This document shows, piece after piece, positions 1 through 8,605 of a DNA stretch of 64,000 bases. How positions within the stretch are numbered: position 1 is the first letter of the stretch; each line of letters begins with the position of its first letter. The translations under genes and the position numbers were made by a program. The notes under the pieces are model-generated. The model saw only the letters and a list, made by a program, of their open reading frames with translations. It ran no database searches and had not been told where the DNA came from. The DNA is from Siansivirga zeaxanthinifaciens CC-SAMT-1 (lineage in GTDB: Bacteria > Bacteroidota > Bacteroidia > Flavobacteriales > Flavobacteriaceae): positions 3,165,001 to 3,229,000 of the forward strand of contig NZ_CP007202.1 of NCBI RefSeq assembly GCF_000941055.1. Reading direction: 5' to 3'.

Positions 1-1
1 T

Positions 2-1672
2 GGAGCAAAACTTACCATTGGTCCTGCTATTGATAATGGTTTTTATTATGATGTAGATTTTGGCGAGCAAAGTATTTCTGAAAAGGATTTTAAAGCAATT
101 GAAGATAAAATGTTAGATATTGCTCGCGGAAAATATGATTTTAAGATGCGTTCTGCTTGTAAAGCTGAAGCTTTAGAATTATATAAAAACAATCCTTATA
201 AATCAGAACTTATTGAAAACTTAGAGGATGGTACTATAACGTTTTGTGACCATGCTACGTTTACAGATTTATGTCGCGGTGGGCATATACCTAATACAGG
301 TATAATTAAAGCTGTTAAAATTTTAAGTGTTGCAGGTGCGTATTGGAGAGGTGATGAAAACAAACCACAACTTACTCGTGTATATGCAACGTCGTTTCCT
401 AAACAAAAAGATCTTACTGAATATTTAGCGTTGTTGGAAGAGGCTAAAAAACGTGATCATAGAAAACTAGGTAAAGAGCTTGAGTTATTTACATTTTCGC
501 AAAAAGTTGGACAAGGGTTACCGCTTTGGTTGCCTAAAGGTGCTGCCTTGCGTGAACGTTTGGAAAACTTTTTAAAAGCTGCCCAAAAGAAAGCGGGTTA
601 CGAAATGGTTGTGACACCTCATATTGGACAAAAGGAACTTTATGTTACTTCTGGTCACTATGCTAAATATGGAGCAGATAGTTTTCAGCCTATTCATACA
701 CCTAAAGAAGGTGAAGAATTTTTACTTAAACCAATGAACTGCCCACACCACTGTGAAATTTATAACAGTGCACAATGGAGTTATAAAGATTTACCAAAAC
801 GTTATGCTGAGTTTGGTACTGTTTACAGATATGAACAAAGTGGTGAATTACATGGTTTAACACGTGTTCGTGGTTTTACGCAAGATGATGCTCACTTATT
901 TTGTATGCCAGAGCAGTTAGATAAAGAATTTAAAGATGTAATTGATTTGGTACTTTATGTATTTGGATCGTTAGGTTTTGAAAACTTTACAGCTCAGGTA
1001 TCATTAAGAGATCCTGAAAATCCTGATAAATATATAGGTAGTCTTGAAAATTGGGAAAAAGCAGAACAAGCTATTATTAATGCTGCAAAAGACAAAGGTT
1101 TAAATTATACGATTGAAACAGGTGAAGCCGCGTTTTATGGTCCGAAGTTAGACTTTATGGTTAAAGATGCTCTTGGAAGACAATGGCAACTAGGAACCAT
1201 ACAAGTAGATTATAACTTACCAGAACGTTTTGACTTAAGTTATAAAGGTAGTGACAACGAATTACACAGACCTGTAATGATACACCGTGCTCCATTTGGA
1301 AGTATGGAACGTTTTATAGCGATTTTATTAGAACATACAGCAGGTAATTTCCCTCTTTGGTTAATGCCAACACAGGCTATTATATTATCAATTAGTGAGA
1401 AATATGAAAAATACGCTGAAAAAGTTTTAAATTTGCTAGAAAATGACGAAATTCGCGCCCTTGTTGACCATAGAAATGAGACGATTGGGAAAAAAATTAG
1501 AGAGGCAGAAATGCAAAAACACCCTTTCATGATTATTATTGGTGAACAAGAAGCTAAAGAAAACAAAATAACTGTGCGTAAGCATGGTGGTGAAGATTTG
1601 GGAATGATAACCATTGAAGCATTCTCGGAAATAGTACAAAAAGAAATAAATAAAACGTTGAAACCGTTTTAA
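2..1672 (+). CDS. thrS: Threonyl-tRNA synthetase (5' truncated by window edge)
   Basis: Charges tRNA-Thr with threonine in the cytoplasm and edits mischarged serine. The reading frame is open from base 2, upstream of the first internal ATG at 110, so the gene enters from outside the window; about 556 residues remain of a usual 640-650 and the N-terminal TGS domain is missing. Visible parts in order are the end of the editing domain ([12 protein letters not shown]), the class II core with zinc-ligand segment [10 protein letters not shown], motif 2 around [12 protein letters not shown], motif 3 [18 protein letters not shown], and the C-terminal anticodon-binding domain from about [10 protein letters not shown]. 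It heads the conserved order thrS-infC-rpmI-rplT; infC begins 29 bases after the stop. Identity is certain; only the 5' end is unknown. Confidence 0.97.
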   Translation, partial: GAKLTIGPAIDNGFYYDVDFGEQSISEKDFKAIEDKMLDIARGKYDFKMRSACKAEALELYKNNPYKSELIENLEDGTITFCDHATFTDLCRGGHIPNTGIIKAVKILSVAGAYWRGDENKPQLTRVYATSFPKQKDLTEYLALLEEAKKRDHRKLGKELELFTFSQKVGQGLPLWLPKGAALRERLENFLKAAQKKAGYEMVVTPHIGQKELYVTSGHYAKYGADSFQPIHTPKEGEEFLLKPMNCPHHCEIYNSAQWSYKDLPKRYAEFGTVYRYEQSGELHGLTRVRGFTQDDAHLFCMPEQLDKEFKDVIDLVLYVFGSLGFENFTAQVSLRDPENPDKYIGSLENWEKAEQAIINAAKDKGLNYTIETGEAAFYGPKLDFMVKDALGRQWQLGTIQVDYNLPERFDLSYKGSDNELHRPVMIHRAPFGSMERFIAILLEHTAGNFPLWLMPTQAIILSISEKYEKYAEKVLNLLENDEIRALVDHRNETIGKKIREAEMQKHPFMIIIGEQEAKENKITVRKHGGEDLGMITIEAFSEIVQKEINKTLKPF

Positions 1673-1701
1673 AATAAGTTTAACTAAAAAAAGATAACGC
1701 C

Positions 1702-2250
1702 ATAGCAATTAGAAGAAGATCACAGCCCGCAAAAAGGGTTTCGCAAGAGGATAAACACAGAATTAACTCTAAGATTAACAGCCCTAAAGTTCGTTTAGTA
1801 GGCGACAATGTAGAAGTTGGAATCTATTCGACCAGAGATGCTTTAAAAATAGCTGAAGAACAAGAATTTGATCTTGTAGAGATATCTCCAAATGCAGATC
1901 CGCCTGTTTGTAAAGTTATGGACTATAAGAAGTTTCTTTACGAACAAAAGAAACGTGACAAAGTTATTAAAGCCAAAGCAACAAAAGTTGTTATTAAAGA
2001 AATACGTTTTGGCCCACAAACTGATGATCACGATTACGAATTTAAAAAGAAACATGCTGAGAAATTCTTAAAAGAAGGAGCTAAATTAAAAGCCTTTGTA
2101 TTCTTTAAAGGACGTTCAATCATTTTTAAAGAACAAGGTCAAATATTGTTATTACGTTTGGCTCAAGATCTTGAAGAATTTGGTAAAGTGGAACAAATGC
2201 CTCGATTAGAAGGTAAACGTATGACCATGTTTATTGCACCTAAAAAATAA
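1702..2250 (+). CDS. infC: Translation initiation factor IF-3 with ATA start
   Basis: IF-3 binds the 30S subunit, checks the start codon and prevents premature 50S joining. An open frame runs from the TAA at 1681-1683 to the stop at 2250. No ATG occurs before codon 73 of the product (1918), yet the sequence before it is clearly the IF-3 N-terminal domain ([39 protein letters not shown]). Starting at ATA 1702 gives (M)[12 protein letters not shown] and 182 residues, the normal IF-3 length; ATT at 1708 is the only close alternative. Use of a non-AUG start by infC is established in E. coli (AUU), where it permits self-repression because IF-3 itself rejects such codons. The C-terminal domain carries [17 protein letters not shown]. 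Gene identity is sure; the exact start is inferred. Confidence 0.93.
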   Translation: MAIRRRSQPAKRVSQEDKHRINSKINSPKVRLVGDNVEVGIYSTRDALKIAEEQEFDLVEISPNADPPVCKVMDYKKFLYEQKKRDKVIKAKATKVVIKEIRFGPQTDDHDYEFKKKHAEKFLKEGAKLKAFVFFKGRSIIFKEQGQILLLRLAQDLEEFGKVEQMPRLEGKRMTMFIAPKK

Positions 2251-2313
2251 ATGACTGTTGCGATACAGTATTAAAGATAATTAAGCGAAATAATTAAAAC
2301 CTAGGAAAAGACA

Positions 2314-2511
2314 ATGCCTAAAATGAAAACAAAATCTAGTGCTAAAAAACGTTTCAAGTTAACGGGTACTGGTAAGATAAAAAGAAAGCATGCTTTTAAA
2401 AGTCACATCTTAACAAAGAAGACTAAAAAGCGTAAACTTGCTTTAACTCATGACACTTTAGTTCATAAAGCAGATGAGAATAATGTTAAAATCATGTTGC
2501 GTTTAAAGTAA
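2314..2511 (+). CDS. rpmI: 50S ribosomal protein L35
   Basis: Small, strongly basic protein of 65 residues, the standard L35 length, starting [20 protein letters not shown] with the diagnostic [14 protein letters not shown] segment. It sits between infC and rplT as in most bacteria. A short inverted repeat (ACTGT-6-ACAGT, 2254-2269) lies in the infC-rpmI gap, where leader structures controlling L35/L20 are known in other bacteria; whether it acts that way here is not shown. Confidence 0.97.
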   Translation: MPKMKTKSSAKKRFKLTGTGKIKRKHAFKSHILTKKTKKRKLALTHDTLVHKADENNVKIMLRLK

Positions 2512-2570
2512 CACCATTTTAACCGGTTAAAAACAATTTATAAACCCTGGAGTTAGGCTAAAATAAAAAG

Positions 2571-2608
2571 AGTTAAAAGTAAAAGTTAAAAGTTAAAAGT
2601 TAAAAGTT
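2571..2608 (+). repeat. Short tandem repeat, unit AGTTAAA
   Basis: Between rpmI and rplT the heptamer AGTTAAA is repeated about five times in a row; the second copy lacks one T. The tract starts 59 bases after the rpmI stop and ends 67 bases before the rplT start, so copy-number change would alter the spacing in the L35-L20 leader without touching a coding region. No function is evident. Confidence 0.8.
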
Positions 2609-2675
2609 TCTAAAAACTAATTACCTAAAACTAGCAACTAAATTAACCGCCTACTACAAAAACACATTTAAAATT

Positions 2676-3020
2676 ATGCCAAGATCAGTAAATTCTGTAG
2701 CAAAAAGAGCCAGAAGAAAAAAGGTTCTAAAACAAGCAAAAGGTTACTTTGGACGTCGTAAAAACGTTTGGACAGTAGCAAAAAATGCGGTTGATAAAGC
2801 GATGCAATACTCGTACAGAGACCGTAGAAACAAAAAGAGAACATTCCGTGCATTATGGATTACGCGTATTAACGCTGGAGCCAGAGCATACGGATTATCT
2901 TATTCTCAATTTATGGGGAAATTAAAAGCTAATGATATCGAATTAAACCGTAAGGTTTTAGCTGATTTAGCTATGAATAACCCTGAGGCTTTCAAAGCTG
3001 TAATTGATAAAGTAAAATAA
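2676..3020 (+). CDS. rplT: 50S ribosomal protein L20
   Basis: 114-residue basic protein that binds 23S rRNA early in 50S assembly. It begins [19 protein letters not shown] and contains the family-typical [10 protein letters not shown] and [20 protein letters not shown] segments. Last gene of the thrS operon; a strong hairpin terminator follows 40 bases after the stop. In E. coli and Bacillus L20 represses its own operon through mRNA binding; no such site could be confirmed here. Confidence 0.98.
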   Translation: MPRSVNSVAKRARRKKVLKQAKGYFGRRKNVWTVAKNAVDKAMQYSYRDRRNKKRTFRALWITRINAGARAYGLSYSQFMGKLKANDIELNRKVLADLAMNNPEAFKAVIDKVK

Positions 3021-3060
3021 GGCGTTTTCGCCTATTGTAAAACATATTATTCGCTTAATA

Positions 3061-3094
3061 AAAAATCCGATTCTTAATTGAATCGGATTTTTTT
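3061..3094. terminator. Bidirectional intrinsic terminator
   Basis: A 13-bp perfect stem (AAAAATCCGATTC / GAATCGGATTTTT, 6-base loop) with T-runs on both strands. It lies between the converging rplT (+) and YjbQ-family (-) genes and can serve both. Confidence 0.9.
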
Positions 3095-3101
3095 ATTTTT
3101 A

Positions 3102-3524
3102 TTAAGTACCAAAGGCTGTAATTACTAGATGTCTTTCGCCACCATAATCGCGATGTTCGCATAAATAAATACCTTGCCAAATGCCTAAATTGAGTTTACC
3201 ATTGGTAATAGGTATTTGGACTGAGGTTCCTAAAACCGATGCTTTTATATGTGCAGGCATATCGTCGGGACCTTCATAAGTATGTTTGTAATATGGAGCA
3301 TTTTCTGGAATCATAACGTTAAAATGACTCTCGAAATCTTTTCTAACGGTATAATCGGCATTTTCATTAATAGTTAAACTTGCAGATGTATGTTTAATAA
3401 ACACTTGAAGCTGTCCTATTTTAATTTGATTAATTTCTGGTATAGCCTGTAAAACTTCATTGTTTATTAAATGAAATCCTCTGGCATGAGGCTTTAATCG
3501 TATTTGATTTTGAAAAAATTTCAT
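3102..3524 (-). CDS. YjbQ / UPF0047 family protein
   Basis: 140 residues, full family length. Contains the UPF0047 signatures HTSASLTINENAD, EGPDDMPAHIKASVLG and LGIWQGIYLCEHRD, with conserved histidines (HTS, the His of PAHIK, EHRD) thought to form the active site. Family members have been reported to show weak thiamine-phosphate synthase activity, but their physiological role is unsettled. Monocistronic by position: converges on rplT, while the upstream minus-strand gene ends 41 bases away. Family assignment is firm, function is not. Confidence 0.88.
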   Translation of the reverse strand: MKFFQNQIRLKPHARGFHLINNEVLQAIPEINQIKIGQLQVFIKHTSASLTINENADYTVRKDFESHFNVMIPENAPYYKHTYEGPDDMPAHIKASVLGTSVQIPITNGKLNLGIWQGIYLCEHRDYGGERHLVITAFGT

Positions 3525-3565
3525 TTTTAAAACTATTTTATAATTAGTTTTAATTCCTTTAAATT

Positions 3566-4825
3566 CTAGGTTTTTTGCTTTTTCTTTTTAGCAGCAGGAA
3601 ACAACACATTATTTAAAATGAGCCTATAACCGGGAGACGTTGAATGCAAGTCTAATTCGGTTTTAGCGTCTCCTACTCTATGCTTGTAATCTTCAGGGTC
3701 GTGACCACCATAAAATGTAAAAAATCCTTTGCCTTTTATACCATGTATGTATTTGGCTTCCCCGTTGCTTTTATTTTCTCCCAAAACGAGCACATTCGAT
3801 TTTATTTCATCTCTTGTAAAAGCCGTTGTTTGCCCCATAAAGCCTTTAACTAAAGCTGTATGATTTTGGCATAACATGGTTGGAATTGGGTCCCATTTAG
3901 CAGAAAACTCCATTAAAGAAAAATAATCAGTCGTGGGATTTACGTATCGTTTTTGAGTTGTATCTATTGATGAAAATTCGTAAACCATAGGATTACGCTC
4001 CAAAATAAAATTAGTGAAAGCAAAGGTTTTATTGAAATCTATTTTATTTTGATATCCCGCATCACTGGCATCACCATCAAACATAGGTTCGCAAATATCG
4101 ACCCCTTCTGCAGAAAGTGCAATATCAAAACTATCGGTAGCACTGCACATGGCAAACATAAATCCGCCTCCAATAACGTAATCACGTATTTTAAGCGCTA
4201 CATCTCTTTTCTCTTCTGAAACTTTATTATAACCTAATTTTGCTGCTAATTGTTCGGCTTCTTTCTTTTCTTCAATATACCAGGAAGCCGCACGGTAAGA
4301 AGCATAAAATTTACCGTATTGTCCTGTAAAATCTTCGTGATGTAAATGAAGCCAATCAAAAAGTAGCAAACCATCGTTTAAAACTTCTTCATCGTACACG
4401 GTTTCATATGGAATTTCGGCATATTGTAAAACCATTGTTACGGCATCGTCCCAAGGTAGTTTTCCGCTTGGTGTATAAACGGCTATTTTGGGAGCCTTCT
4501 CTAAAACAACAGCTTCCATATTTTGACTAGGACTATTTATTTCCTCTAAAATACTTTCGGTTTTAGCATCTGAAATAACCTCATATGAAACACCTCGAAT
4601 TTGACATTCTCTTAAAATAGCTTCGGTATCTGGCAACAAAAAGGAACCGCCACGGTAATTTAATAACCATTTAACTTTAAGCTCTTTTGATAAAACCCAA
4701 TAAGTTAAACCGTAAGCTTTTAAATGATTTTTTTGAAAATCGACATCCATTGGTATTAGGATATAGGATGCGAAACTTTTTATTGAAAAAAAAGCAAATA
4801 TGATGAATACAAATATCTTTTTCAT
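3566..4825 (-). CDS. Exported conserved Bacteroidota protein, often labelled asparagine synthetase B
   Basis: 419 residues from the ATG at 4825, which puts a clean signal peptide (MKKIFVFIIFAFFSIKSFAS) at the N terminus; a longer frame starting six codons upstream spoils it. The remainder looks soluble, with LIPMDVDFQKNHLKAYG, NYRGGSFLLPD, GGGFMFAMCSATDSFDIAL and a Gly/His-rich C-terminal GKGFFTFYGGHDPEDY. Close relatives in flavobacteria are commonly annotated asparagine synthetase B, but I see neither an N-terminal glutaminase Cys nor an ATP-pyrophosphatase SGGxDS motif, and an exported protein would not make asparagine. I regard it as an exported protein of unknown function; the GG-D/C-S pattern could suggest a glutamine-amidotransferase-like fold, which is speculation. 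Confidence 0.7.
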   Translation of the reverse strand: MKKIFVFIIFAFFSIKSFASYILIPMDVDFQKNHLKAYGLTYWVLSKELKVKWLLNYRGGSFLLPDTEAILRECQIRGVSYEVISDAKTESILEEINSPSQNMEAVVLEKAPKIAVYTPSGKLPWDDAVTMVLQYAEIPYETVYDEEVLNDGLLLFDWLHLHHEDFTGQYGKFYASYRAASWYIEEKKEAEQLAAKLGYNKVSEEKRDVALKIRDYVIGGGFMFAMCSATDSFDIALSAEGVDICEPMFDGDASDAGYQNKIDFNKTFAFTNFILERNPMVYEFSSIDTTQKRYVNPTTDYFSLMEFSAKWDPIPTMLCQNHTALVKGFMGQTTAFTRDEIKSNVLVLGENKSNGEAKYIHGIKGKGFFTFYGGHDPEDYKHRVGDAKTELDLHSTSPGYRLILNNVLFPAAKKKKQKT

Positions 4826-4889
4826 AAACCGAAAGGTAATCAAAAAATATATGGAGTTAAAATGCTTTTAGAAAATATTAAACTAAATT

Positions 4890-6431
4890 TTAAAACGGCA
4901 CTTCGCTGTCGTCTTCGTCGTTAAAAGAACTACCAAAAGCTTGATCTGGACTTGCTTTAAAATTATCTGTTTTGAAAGTATCGTCGTTAGCAGCTGCATT
5001 CATTTTAGAATGAAACTCGAAAGGTGAATCGAATTCGTCAAGATTATCGAACTTACCTAAATGTCCAAGGAATTTCAACCTAATATTCTCTAAACCACCA
5101 TTACGATGCTTGGCAACAATAAATTCACCTTGTCCTTCAGTAGGAGAACGTTCTTCATCATCCCACTCATCAATTTTATAATATTCTGGTCGGTAAATAA
5201 AGCTTACAATATCGGCATCCTGCTCAATAGCTCCAGATTCACGTAAATCTGATAGTAACGGACGTTTACTACCGCCACGCGTTTCAACAGCACGAGATAA
5301 CTGCGATAAGGCTATAACAGGTACGTTTAGTTCTTTAGCTAATGCTTTCAAGTTTCGGGAAATCATCGAGATTTCTTGTTCACGATTACCTCCATGATTA
5401 CTACCACCTGTCATTAGTTGTAAGTAATCAATCATGATTAATTTAATGCCGTGTTGAGAAGATAAACGTCTGGCTTTGGCACGTAAATCGAAAATAGAAA
5501 GTGACGGTGTATCGTCTATAAATAAAGGTGCTTTTTCTAAACCTTTAACCTTTACGTTAAGCTGCTCCCACTCATGTTTTTCTAATTTACCGGTACGTAA
5601 TTTTTCAGAAGACAAACCCGTTTCACTAGAAATCAAACGAGTTATTAACTGTACCGACGCCATCTCTAATGAGAAGAAGGCTACCGGTATATTTTGGTCG
5701 ACAGCAATATTACGAGCCATAGATAAGGTTAATGCTGTTTTACCCATACCAGGTCGTGCAGCAATAATAATTAAATCGGATGGTTGCCATCCAGAGGTAA
5801 GCTTATCTAATTTTGTGAATCCGGTAGGAATACCACTTAAACCTTCTTTATTTGAAATTTCTTCAATTTTCTTTTTAGCCTGGATAACTAATTCTTGAGC
5901 AGTTTCACTCGACTTCTTAATATTACCTTGAGTTACTTCATAAAGTTTAGACTCGGCATTATCAAGTAAATCGAAAACATCCTTACTTTCGTCGTAGGCA
6001 TCTTCAATAATTTCATTTGAAATTTTTATTAAACTACGTTGAATAAACTTTTGAAGAATAATACGCGCATGAAACTCGATATGTGCAGAAGAAGATACTT
6101 TTTGAGTTAAAGAAATGAGATAAAAATCGCCTCCCGAAAGTTCTAATTTTCCATTTTTCTTTAATTGCGTTGAAACGGTTAATAAGTCAACTGGCTCACT
6201 ATTTTCAAACAACTGAAATATCGCAGCAAATATGTGTTGATGTGCTTCTTTATAAAAGGCATCTGGACTTAAAATATCGATAACTTCGTCGACACCTTTT
6301 TTATCAATCATCATAGCACCTAACACAACCTCTTCTAAATCAAGGGCTTGAGGTGGTATTTTCCCCTTTTCTAAACTTATTAAGGTGCTTTTATCTACTT
6401 TATATCCTTTTATTTGGTCGGGTTGTTTCAT
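4890..6431 (-). CDS. dnaB: Replicative DNA helicase
   Basis: Hexameric helicase that unwinds the fork and recruits primase. 513 residues with the all-helical N-terminal domain (LDLEEVVLGAMMIDKKGVDEV), a linker, and the RecA-like motor with Walker A ARPGMGKTAL, Walker B LIMIDYLQLMTG, the H3 ALSQLSRAVETRGG and the C-terminal AKHRNGG. The acidic tail after about residue 460 is species-variable. Single gene; 167 bases of AT-rich DNA upstream hold an accA terminator hairpin and a match to the DnaA-box consensus. No intein is seen. Confidence 0.97.
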   Translation of the reverse strand: MKQPDQIKGYKVDKSTLISLEKGKIPPQALDLEEVVLGAMMIDKKGVDEVIDILSPDAFYKEAHQHIFAAIFQLFENSEPVDLLTVSTQLKKNGKLELSGGDFYLISLTQKVSSSAHIEFHARIILQKFIQRSLIKISNEIIEDAYDESKDVFDLLDNAESKLYEVTQGNIKKSSETAQELVIQAKKKIEEISNKEGLSGIPTGFTKLDKLTSGWQPSDLIIIAARPGMGKTALTLSMARNIAVDQNIPVAFFSLEMASVQLITRLISSETGLSSEKLRTGKLEKHEWEQLNVKVKGLEKAPLFIDDTPSLSIFDLRAKARRLSSQHGIKLIMIDYLQLMTGGSNHGGNREQEISMISRNLKALAKELNVPVIALSQLSRAVETRGGSKRPLLSDLRESGAIEQDADIVSFIYRPEYYKIDEWDDEERSPTEGQGEFIVAKHRNGGLENIRLKFLGHLGKFDNLDEFDSPFEFHSKMNAAANDDTFKTDNFKASPDQAFGSSFNDEDDSEVPF

Positions 6432-6531
6432 GAATGCGAATGTAACTAAAAAGAAACTGTTTTTAAACAGAAAAAGATTTTAGATTGTTAACTAGTAATC
6501 AACAATTTAACTGTTAATAACTTAAAAAAAT

Positions 6532-6540
6532 TGTGAATAA
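6532..6540 (-). promoter_or_regulatory. Possible DnaA box upstream of dnaB
   Basis: On the minus strand the sequence reads TTATTCACA, a full match to the bacterial DnaA-box consensus TTATNCACA. It lies about 100 bases before the dnaB start codon. A second, one-mismatch copy (TTATTAACA) occurs at 6512-6520. In AT-rich DNA such 9-mers can arise by chance, so confidence is modest. Confidence 0.35.
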
Positions 6541-6545
6541 CAATA

Positions 6546-6577
6546 AAAAAATCTGAAACTTTTGATTTCAGATTTTT
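6546..6577 (-). terminator. Intrinsic terminator of accA
   Basis: 11-bp stem AAAATCTGAAA / TTTCAGATTTT with a 7-base loop, 22 bases beyond the accA stop in the direction of accA transcription, followed by a T-rich tract. Confidence 0.85.
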
Positions 6578-6598
6578 AAATGCTAGGATATTAAAGAT

Positions 6599-7552
6599 TT
6601 AGTCTTTAAATACACCCATTTGCATGTATTTATCCATACGCTTAGCAACCAAATCCTTTGGTGATAAGTTTTTTAAAATCTCGTAATGTTTAATAATGGC
6701 ATTACTAACCGATTCAAAAGTTTTTTCTCTGTCTCTATGAGCGCCACCTAGTGGTTCTTTAATAATTTCATCAACCAACTTTAATTTTTTCATATCGCTG
6801 GCTGTTAATTTTAAAGCTTCTGCCGCTTGTTCTTTAAACTCCCAACTATGCCATAAAATTGATGAACATGATTCTGGAGAAATAACAGAGTACCAAGTAT
6901 TTTCTAACATTAAAACAACATCGCCTACACCAATACCTAAGGCCCCACCTGACGCTCCTTCACCTATAACAATAGTAATTACAGGCACTTTTAAGCGAGT
7001 CATTTCTAAAATATTTCTTGCTATAGCCTCACCTTGTCCGCGCTCTTCGGCTTCAAGACCCGGATAAGCTCCTGGGGTATCCAATAAAGTTACAATTGGA
7101 ATTCCAAATTTCTCGGCAGATTTCATTAATCGCAAAGCTTTTCTGTAACCTTCTGGATTTGCCATACCAAAATTTCTATATTGGCGTGTCTTGGTATTAT
7201 ACCCTTTTTGCTGACCAATAAACATGAAACTTTGATCGCCAATTTTACCTAAACCACCAATCATGGCTTTATCATCTTTAAAACTTCTATCGCCGTGTAA
7301 TTCTAAAAAAGTTTCACCGCAAATAGCTCTAATATGATCTAATGTATATGGTCTGTTTGGATGACGAGATAATTGAACGCGCTGCCAAGGAGTTAAATTT
7401 TTATATATCTCCTTTTGAGTCTCTTTTAACTTTTTCTCAATTTGCTCGCAAGTTTTAGAAACATCAACATCGCTTTCTTTACCAATGATTTCACATTTTT
7501 GAAGCTGATCTTCTAGTTCTTTTATAGGGAGTTCAAATTCTAAATATTCCAT
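6599..7552 (-). CDS. accA: Acetyl-CoA carboxylase carboxyltransferase subunit alpha
   Basis: With AccD it transfers the carboxyl group from biotin to acetyl-CoA, giving malonyl-CoA for fatty acid synthesis. 317 residues, standard AccA length, with N-terminal helical region, [28 protein letters not shown], the crotonase-fold [15 protein letters not shown] oxyanion region and C-terminal LGGAHRD. Single gene with its own terminator; the promoter region shares a 29-bp block with that of tgt (see 7590-7618). Confidence 0.97.
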   Translation of the reverse strand: MEYLEFELPIKELEDQLQKCEIIGKESDVDVSKTCEQIEKKLKETQKEIYKNLTPWQRVQLSRHPNRPYTLDHIRAICGETFLELHGDRSFKDDKAMIGGLGKIGDQSFMFIGQQKGYNTKTRQYRNFGMANPEGYRKALRLMKSAEKFGIPIVTLLDTPGAYPGLEAEERGQGEAIARNILEMTRLKVPVITIVIGEGASGGALGIGVGDVVLMLENTWYSVISPESCSSILWHSWEFKEQAAEALKLTASDMKKLKLVDEIIKEPLGGAHRDREKTFESVSNAIIKHYEILKNLSPKDLVAKRMDKYMQMGVFKD

Positions 7553-7589
7553 AAGAATTTTGTTTTTGCTTATTAATTTTCTTAGCCTA

Positions 7590-7618
7590 CAAACCTACAT
7601 ATTTTTTAATTTTAAAAT
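7590..7618 (-). promoter_or_regulatory. Promoter-like block upstream of accA, near-identical to one upstream of tgt
   Basis: The 29 bases here match 10833-10861 at 28 of 29 positions. Read on the minus strand both give an A/T block followed by ATnTGTAGGTTTG (n = A here, T at tgt), ending 37 bases before the accA start and 23 before the tgt start. The core resembles a weak TAnnTTTG -7 element, so these are best read as a shared promoter; this is inference. Confidence 0.45.
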
Positions 7619-7693
7619 AAGAAAAAAATACATTTATTGGTTATTAGCTCATATTATGCAAAGGTAACGATTCTATTAAAAACAAAAATAAAT

Positions 7694-8605
7694 TTAACGA
7701 ACAGCTTTTGCTAAACGTCTGTTTTTTAGAGTTTTTATATTCTTTAATATACCATTTGCAAGCACTGTTACAATAATTATTAGGGCACCAAAATAAAAAT
7801 TAGGCCCCATATGTTCCTTATCTGGAAACAACAAAATAGCCATTATTATACCGTAAACTGGCTCTAAATTGTAGGTTAATACTACTGTGTAAGGACTTAA
7901 AAAGCGCATTACATGGATAGATGCAATATAAGCGTAAGTTGTACAAATAGAAGCTAGAATTAATAAGTATCCTAAATCGGGTAAACTAATATTAAAGAAC
8001 GCTCTTGAAAACCCTTTATCACTAAAAAGTAAAAAAATTGAAACGAATAATACACCACTTAAAAATTCGTAAAAAGCAATTACTGTTGCTTGATGCTTTT
8101 TTATGAAAGTACCATTTAATACTGCAAATAATGAAGATAAAAATGCAGAGGTTATTCCTAAAATAATTCCATTGATGTATTTCAATTCTCCTCTACTTAT
8201 TACGTATACCCCAATAATAACTATAACGCCAAATAAAATTTCATACCAAAGAATGCGTCTTTTATAAAATATAGGTTCAATAAATGAAGCAAAAAAAGCT
8301 CCTGTAGAAAACATGGTTAAAGTAATGGATATATTAGATTCGTCTATAGCACCAAAAAAGGTAATCCAATGTAAAGCAATTATAATTCCTGCTATGGCAA
8401 GTCGAACAAGCTCTTTGGGTCTTATGCTTAATTTAACCTTAGCAAACTTTATATAAATAAGCATTAAAGAGGAGGCAAATACCATACGAAACCAAACTAA
8501 AGGAATTGCCGAAATGATTATTAATTCTCCTAAAATAGCTGTAAAACCAGCTATAAAAACCAACAAATGAAGGTGTAAGTAATTTTTAATTTTATCGTTT
8601 AGCAT
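7694..8605 (-). CDS. EamA/DMT-family transporter
   Basis: 303-residue integral membrane protein with about ten hydrophobic segments arranged as two EamA repeats (residues about 10-140 and 150-290), the drug/metabolite transporter fold used for amino-acid or metabolite efflux; substrate unknown. Its start overlaps the end of the LptF/G-type gene by 14 bases, so translation is probably coupled. Last gene of the tgt operon; no obvious hairpin follows. Confidence 0.85.
   Translation of the reverse strand: MLNDKIKNYLHLHLLVFIAGFTAILGELIIISAIPLVWFRMVFASSLMLIYIKFAKVKLSIRPKELVRLAIAGIIIALHWITFFGAIDESNISITLTMFSTGAFFASFIEPIFYKRRILWYEILFGVIVIIGVYVISRGELKYINGIILGITSAFLSSLFAVLNGTFIKKHQATVIAFYEFLSGVLFVSIFLLFSDKGFSRAFFNISLPDLGYLLILASICTTYAYIASIHVMRFLSPYTVVLTYNLEPVYGIIMAILLFPDKEHMGPNFYFGALIIIVTVLANGILKNIKTLKNRRLAKAVR

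Noticed and set aside
5476-5898. 140-codon plus-strand frame opposite dnaB
   Set aside because: Antisense to conserved helicase motifs, no recognisable domain or start signals.
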